From: G965218495 sp965262785
GTDB lineage: Bacteria > Bacteroidota > Rhodothermia > Rhodothermales > Bin80
Assembly: GCA_965262785.1 (NCBI GenBank)
Contig: OZ253559.1
Span: 1,364,001 to 1,428,000, forward strand
Length of the DNA stretch: 64,000 nucleotides
Direction of reading: 5' to 3'
Shown here: positions 62,694 to 64,000 of the stretch, piece by piece
Layout: each line of letters opens with the position of its first letter
Numbering within the stretch: the first letter of the stretch is position 1
The notes under the pieces: model-generated
Databases searched by the model: none
Told to the model about the DNA's origin: nothing
What the model saw: the letters and a program-made list of their open reading frames with translations, nothing else
Program-made: the position numbers and the translations under genes

Positions 62694-64000
62694 ATGCAAG
62701 AAGCACTCAAATACGCCGAGCAGCACTATGACAGGTTTCTTGAGGAGTTAGTAGAATTCCTCAGCATACCCTCCGTAAGTACGGACCCCACGTATGCGGA
62801 CGATGTTGCCCGCGCGGCGCAGTGGCTGGCGAATCACCTTGAGGCGCTGGGAGCCACGGGCGCGCAGGCAGCAACTACCAATGGACACCCAATCGTAGTT
62901 GGGGAGCGCCAAGCCTCGAATAAGGCGCCCACGATTCTGGTCTATGGTCACTATGATGTGCAGCCGCCGGATCCACTGGAATTGTGGACATCACCGCCCT
63001 TTGCGCCCGTGGTACGCGATGGCGCGCTGTATGCGCGTGGGGCGTGCGATGACAAAGGGCAGCTCTTTATGTGGCTGAAAGCGCTCGAGTCCTACGTCAA
63101 GACGGACGGGGTACCCCCGGTGAACATGAAGTTTATCCTGGAAGGCGAGGAAGAGTCTGGCTCCGCGAACCTGCCGCCCTACATCCAGGCGCATGCGGAT
63201 GCGCTGGAAGCTGATGTGGTACTGATTTCCGATACAGCACTCTTTGCGCCGGGCGTGCCGTCAATCACGTGTGGATTGCGCGGCATGTCATACGTGGAGG
63301 TTACCCTTACCGGCCCCAGTCGCGACCTGCATTCGGGTACTTACGGAGGTGCGATTGGGAACCCCATCAACGCGTTGGCTAAGCTCATTGGCGGACTGCA
63401 CGATGCTGATCATCGCATCACGATCCAAGGGTTCTATGACGACGTTATTCCGCTTACGGATGACGAACGCGCCGAGATTGCAAAGCTACGTTTTGACGAG
63501 AGCGCATGGGCTGCAGAGGTCGGCGTACAACACACGCTTGCCGAAGCAGGCTACTCGGCGCTGGAAGGCGCGACGGCGCGGCCAACCTTGGACTGTAACG
63601 GATTTTGGGGCGGGTACATAGGAGAGGGTGCAAAAACGGTGCTGCCATCCGAGGCGAGTGCCAAGATCTCCATGCGCTTGGTTCCAGATCAGGACCCCAA
63701 CGACATAGGACGCAAGATACGTGCGCACTTTCAGGAGCACGCGCCGCAAACGATGCACGTCAGTGTCAAAGAGGTTCACGGCGCCGTACCGGTGCTTGTC
63801 AACACGAAGAGCGATGCGATGGATGCTGCCGCGAGGGCGCTGGAGGCCGTTTACGGGCTGCGGCCACAATTCACGCGCATAGGGGGAAGCATTCCAGTGG
63901 TGGCTGACTTCAAGCGGCTAATGGGCCTGGACAGCGTACTGATGGGTTTTGGATTGGATACTGACGCGATCCATTCGCCGAATGAGCATTTTGGGATCGA
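62694..64000 (+). CDS. M20 family dipeptidase, 3' end cut by window edge
   Basis: The frame runs open to the right edge (435 codons). It has the M20 metallopeptidase motifs: VYGHYDVQPPDP (metal-ligand histidine and catalytic aspartate), ARGACDDKGQ (bridging aspartate), FILEGEEESGS (catalytic and metal glutamates), and dimerisation-domain residues RDLHSGTYGG. FGLDTDAIHSPNEHF near the end supplies the final metal histidine, so only 20-30 residues are missing. It probably cleaves dipeptides in the cytosol. No ribosome site precedes ATG 62694. Confidence 0.93.
   Translation, partial: MQEALKYAEQHYDRFLEELVEFLSIPSVSTDPTYADDVARAAQWLANHLEALGATGAQAATTNGHPIVVGERQASNKAPTILVYGHYDVQPPDPLELWTSPPFAPVVRDGALYARGACDDKGQLFMWLKALESYVKTDGVPPVNMKFILEGEEESGSANLPPYIQAHADALEADVVLISDTALFAPGVPSITCGLRGMSYVEVTLTGPSRDLHSGTYGGAIGNPINALAKLIGGLHDADHRITIQGFYDDVIPLTDDERAEIAKLRFDESAWAAEVGVQHTLAEAGYSALEGATARPTLDCNGFWGGYIGEGAKTVLPSEASAKISMRLVPDQDPNDIGRKIRAHFQEHAPQTMHVSVKEVHGAVPVLVNTKSDAMDAAARALEAVYGLRPQFTRIGGSIPVVADFKRLMGLDSVLMGFGLDTDAIHSPNEHFGI

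Overview
The window most resembles a chromosome segment of a Rhodothermota/Bacteroidota-type bacterium. This is inferred from family content, not from a database search: two PorV/PorQ-like outer-membrane proteins, a secreted protein with a type IX-like C-terminal domain, several secreted 6-bladed beta-propeller proteins, a long-form IspH, and few Shine-Dalgarno sites. I found no rRNA, no convincing tRNA and no CRISPR array.

Layout. 1-24.6 kb is mostly core and envelope genes: a 5'-truncated argH, an AI-2E-type exporter, beta-propeller proteins, a broken subtilase, a DUF91/NucS-like nuclease gene damaged by an amber codon and flanked by a 1.45-kb insertion sequence (IS), a lipoprotein/BNR/PorV/PorV operon, a site-2 protease, an aminotransferase, coaD, rsmD, an NDUFA9-like epimerase, a cupin protein and a large outer-membrane barrel. 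24.6-33.6 kb is a pile-up of nested mobile DNA: IS66 fragments, an IS1634-type transposase gene split by a 2.67-kb IS256-like element, and a second, inverted copy of that element sitting inside an apparently ORF-less group II intron. 33.7-41.5 kb is a tightly overlapping five-gene minus-strand operon encoding a transmembrane GrpE-like protein, an Hsp70, a pseudokinase-AAA+ fusion, a TerB-like protein and a tail-anchored J-like protein. A PD-(D/E)XK nuclease-like gene lies beside it. 43.4-64 kb is a plus-strand housekeeping and envelope run: EcsC, sulfatase, clpX, BamA, TamB, MlaE, MlaF, MlaD, a small membrane protein, tgt, a beta-propeller protein, ispH, two lipoproteins and a 3'-truncated M20 dipeptidase.

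How the genes work together. BamA-TamB-MlaEFD form one overlapping block for outer-membrane protein assembly and inter-membrane phospholipid transport. The lipoprotein/BNR/PorV operon looks like a cell-surface export set. The Hsp70 operon reads as a self-contained chaperone circuit: the client-binding ATPase is in the cytosol, while the putative exchange factor and the J-like partner are both membrane-anchored, and the putative exchange factor carries a periplasmic coiled coil that could sense envelope state. This operon is the best candidate here for an undescribed system. Two other notable points are the IS256-like element, which carries a second, catalytically dead copy of its own transposase fold, and the tgt gene product, which has lost all four zinc ligands.
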